DNA from: Manduca sexta
Lineage: Eukaryota; Arthropoda; Insecta; Lepidoptera; Sphingidae
DNA length: 64,000 nucleotides
Direction of reading: 5' to 3'
Assembly: GCF_014839805.1 (NCBI RefSeq)
Contig: NC_051131.1
Coordinates: 14,434,913-14,498,912 of the forward strand
Part shown: piece by piece, positions 61,957 through 64,000 of the stretch
How positions within the stretch are numbered: the first letter of the stretch is position 1
Layout of the letters: the number at the start of each line of letters is the position of its first letter
The notes under the pieces: generated by a model
The model's database searches: none
What the model was told of the DNA's origin: nothing
The model's input: only the letters and a program-made list of their open reading frames with translations
Made by a program: the position numbers and the translations under genes

Positions 61957-62275
61957 ATAAAATTATAAAAATGCAAAAGTTTGTGAAAATGTTACGGTGT
62001 TGAGAGATTTGTTAGAAGTAAAGGCAAAAAAAGCAGAACGGATTTGGATTAAATTTGGCATACGGATAGACCTTATCTTGGATTAATACGCAGGCTGCTT
62101 TTATCCCGGTAATTTATTCCCGTGGAAAATCATGATAATTTATTATCAGATTTTATAAATAGATAATTAACGTTGACGTTATATTATGTCGTTTTAGTTA
62201 TTTAGAAAGTTTTGTAGTGGGAATAGATTTTTAAGCGGGGGATACCGCGACTAACTCCTAGTGTGTAATATTTTA
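61957..62275 (+). repeat. Lepidopteran dispersed repeat, GCGAAAGTTTGTG-type family
   Basis: It begins ATTATAAAAATGCAAAAGTT, then TGTGAAAATGTTACGGTG, then GCAGAACGGATTTGGATTAA and ATTTGGCATACGGATAGACC. It continues TTGGATTAATACGCAGGCTG, CTTTTATCCCGGTAATTTAT and ends TAAGCGGGGGATACCGCGAC then TAACTCCTAGTGTG. Collinear with 46572-46858. Non-coding. Confidence 0.8.
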
Positions 62276-63849
62276 AATCTATGACAGATCAAGCCTTTTG
62301 TTACAATACTATTTATAGTAGATTTATATGTCATCAATCGTATCAACTGAGTCAATATATTTTATTTGTCCATTGTTTATACTACCTATAAATTTGAATT
62401 GTATTTCTTAATCGATAATAACTCTGGATTCATTTAATGGTTACATACATATTTTTTGAAGGAGACATGTATGAGTGTATGGAGTTGATCCGATTAGATG
62501 CCACCTCATTGTATATGTAATTCTTGTGCTAAGTAGCACTGTGATGTATTATTGCATTTTGTTAGAAAGGGGATCGCCAGCCTAATTCGTAACTACAAGA
62601 CCTATCCGATTCCCAGTGCGATGAGGAAAGTTCATTACCACGTAGAACTTCATTACCCAAAGTTCTGTGATGAGCACGGATCCTTGTCATCAAACGAGTT
62701 ATCTGCTCGTCTCGTCATTCAGTTGTGTAAAATTGAAGTTTACACGAAGTTATCACTCATTTCTTTAGCATATTGCTTGTTCAAGGATCGCATTTTGGAA
62801 ATCCATTCACAAGTAATCAAGAAAGTTTAACATCAAACAGACATAATATAACGAAATAACAAAGAACGCATGTCAGTATGCGTTCACATGCGTGCACAGT
62901 CAAACAAACACTGGATTCGTTCCATAAATATTACAATTATATCCTTTGCTACTCAATTCTTTACGGCAGCACGCAAGAGAACCAAATGGAGACTGAGCTG
63001 TCAGGTTCAGCTCAAGGCACACACCTCTCATAAGGTACGATGATATATTTAAATTGAATGTTCGATATAAACTTTAATGGCAAAGGAAAGCTTATTAATG
63101 TGCATATCTCCGTACATATTTTAAAGTTATGTTAAATCTACTACCCATCGATGTCCTGCCGGCCTGGGTGGAATATTGTTAACGTGCTAGATGAAAGGCC
63201 CGCCATCACAGGACGTTCGTTTGCAGTAGTGGAACAAATTAATAGTGATCTAATATTATTATCACATGATCCTTAACTAAAATATTAAATTTGATATTGT
63301 AAGAAAACGATCTCTTTGTTCCAATGATTAGTCGTATTTCGCGTAGGTATAATCGGAGCTGCCTTGAGCCTCGTACCGAATGACTGCGCAGTGAGTCAGC
63401 CTGCGGAGTGTGGACCGCCGATAGAACACTGCAGGCACAGTTTTATGTGCGAGTTAATGTTATGATCGCAATAAACCACCACTACTAATAGGAAGCACTT
63501 ATTATGGTTTATTGGAAATTCAAAGGCAACGTCATGCGTCTGTGGCGTTGTTGCTATTTCTAGGGATCTAGTGTTGAGATTTCGAGTACTGAGCTTAGAA
63601 AGTAATCGAAATATATTTAATCGAGGATTCTGGAGGCTCAAACCCTGTCCCTTACCTATTTGATTAATATCATTGCGAAATAAAGGTAGATTACTGTTTC
63701 ACTTAGATTAGCCGAACTTCATCGCTTGATATCATAAAATGCGTGCCACTGCGGATCCTGGCTTACAGGAGTTGCAGAGACGGGTATGAGGGCGCGATAG
63801 TCTCTCAGCCCCTTAACTACTCCCTATCACCTTTCTTTAAGAATCATAA
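62276..63849. other. Non-coding stretch, no gene recognised
   Basis: AT-rich DNA. The frame 62552-62830 (92 codons, TTG start) has fairly balanced codon content and ends in TAA, but shows no domain I recognise and no clear splice sites; I leave it as unassigned. Frame 63396-63641 minus is likewise unrecognised. Confidence 0.45.
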
Positions 63850-63958
63850 CGCATAGATGCTTCTGCTATTGTATGTGGTTATGGTCGGTGGTGATCATTT
63901 AATACTAAGTGAAGCACTCACACATTTGTCGGCTGTACTATCAAAAAGATATACAGAA
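63850..63958 (+). repeat. Lepidopteran repeat fragment, GTTCATGGTCGGTG-type
   Basis: ATAGATGCTTCTGCTATTGT, then ATGTGGTTATGGTCGGTGGT and GATCATTTAATACTAAGTGA, follow the order of a repeat I recall from Lepidoptera. This is the best-preserved of the three copies here. Ends approximate. Confidence 0.6.
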
Positions 63959-64000
63959 AAGTTAAGCATAAAGGCACATAAAGGTTATGGTTACTGGGCA

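Noticed and set aside
62552..62830. 92-codon plus-strand frame
   Set aside because: TTG start, no recognised domain. Could be chance or an old mobile-element relic.
1..64000. CRISPR arrays, bacterial operons, phage or integrated virus genes
   Set aside because: No regularly spaced repeats, no dense coding, and no capsid, integrase or viral polymerase motifs apart from the LINE reverse transcriptase.

Overview
This window looks like nuclear DNA from a moth or butterfly (Lepidoptera). The sequence is AT-rich with scattered CpG/GC-rich patches and almost no long open frames. It carries dispersed repeats of types I know from lepidopteran genomes: tRNA-headed SINEs, a GCGAAAGTTTGTG-type repeat, and fragments with the core GTTCATGGTCGGTGGTGATCA. 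The order is inferred from recalled repeat types, not from a database search. I see no convincing host protein-coding exon, no real tRNA or rRNA gene, no CRISPR array and no bacterial-style operon. The window reads as a gene desert or the inside of a very long intron.

Layout. 1-7.5 kb: unique DNA with one repeat copy (405-616) and GC-rich patches. 7.5-8.1 kb: a GC-rich, poly(A)-tailed retroposon insertion with an 18-bp target-site duplication. 9.0-9.9 kb: two SINEs of one family in opposite orientation. 12.05-12.39 kb: a full-length tRNA-derived SINE of a second family; a degraded, internally deleted relative lies at 30.6 kb. 15.19-15.25 kb: a perfect 30-bp inverted repeat with a 4-nt loop. 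23.0-24.7 kb: a 5'-truncated non-LTR retrotransposon with an open 461-codon reverse-transcriptase frame, the only recognisable protein in the window. 38,877-39,376: a 500-N assembly gap. 39.8-40.1 kb: a GC-rich patch with an initiator-like TCAGT, the best (still weak) promoter candidate. 45.9-46.1 kb: a SINE with a target-site duplication. 54.58 kb: a perfect 20-bp palindrome centred on a PAR-bZIP-like site. 56,145-58,930: a 1,393-bp direct tandem duplication. 59.95-60.02 kb: a GTGGCG-rich minisatellite.

Nothing here forms a pathway. The functional content is selfish (a LINE that could supply reverse transcriptase, and SINEs that depend on such enzymes) plus possible regulatory DNA. The most unusual observations are the perfect hairpin, the tandem duplication with its patchy divergence, the palindromic target-site duplication and the 20-bp palindrome. 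I found no clear evidence of a previously undescribed multi-gene system.
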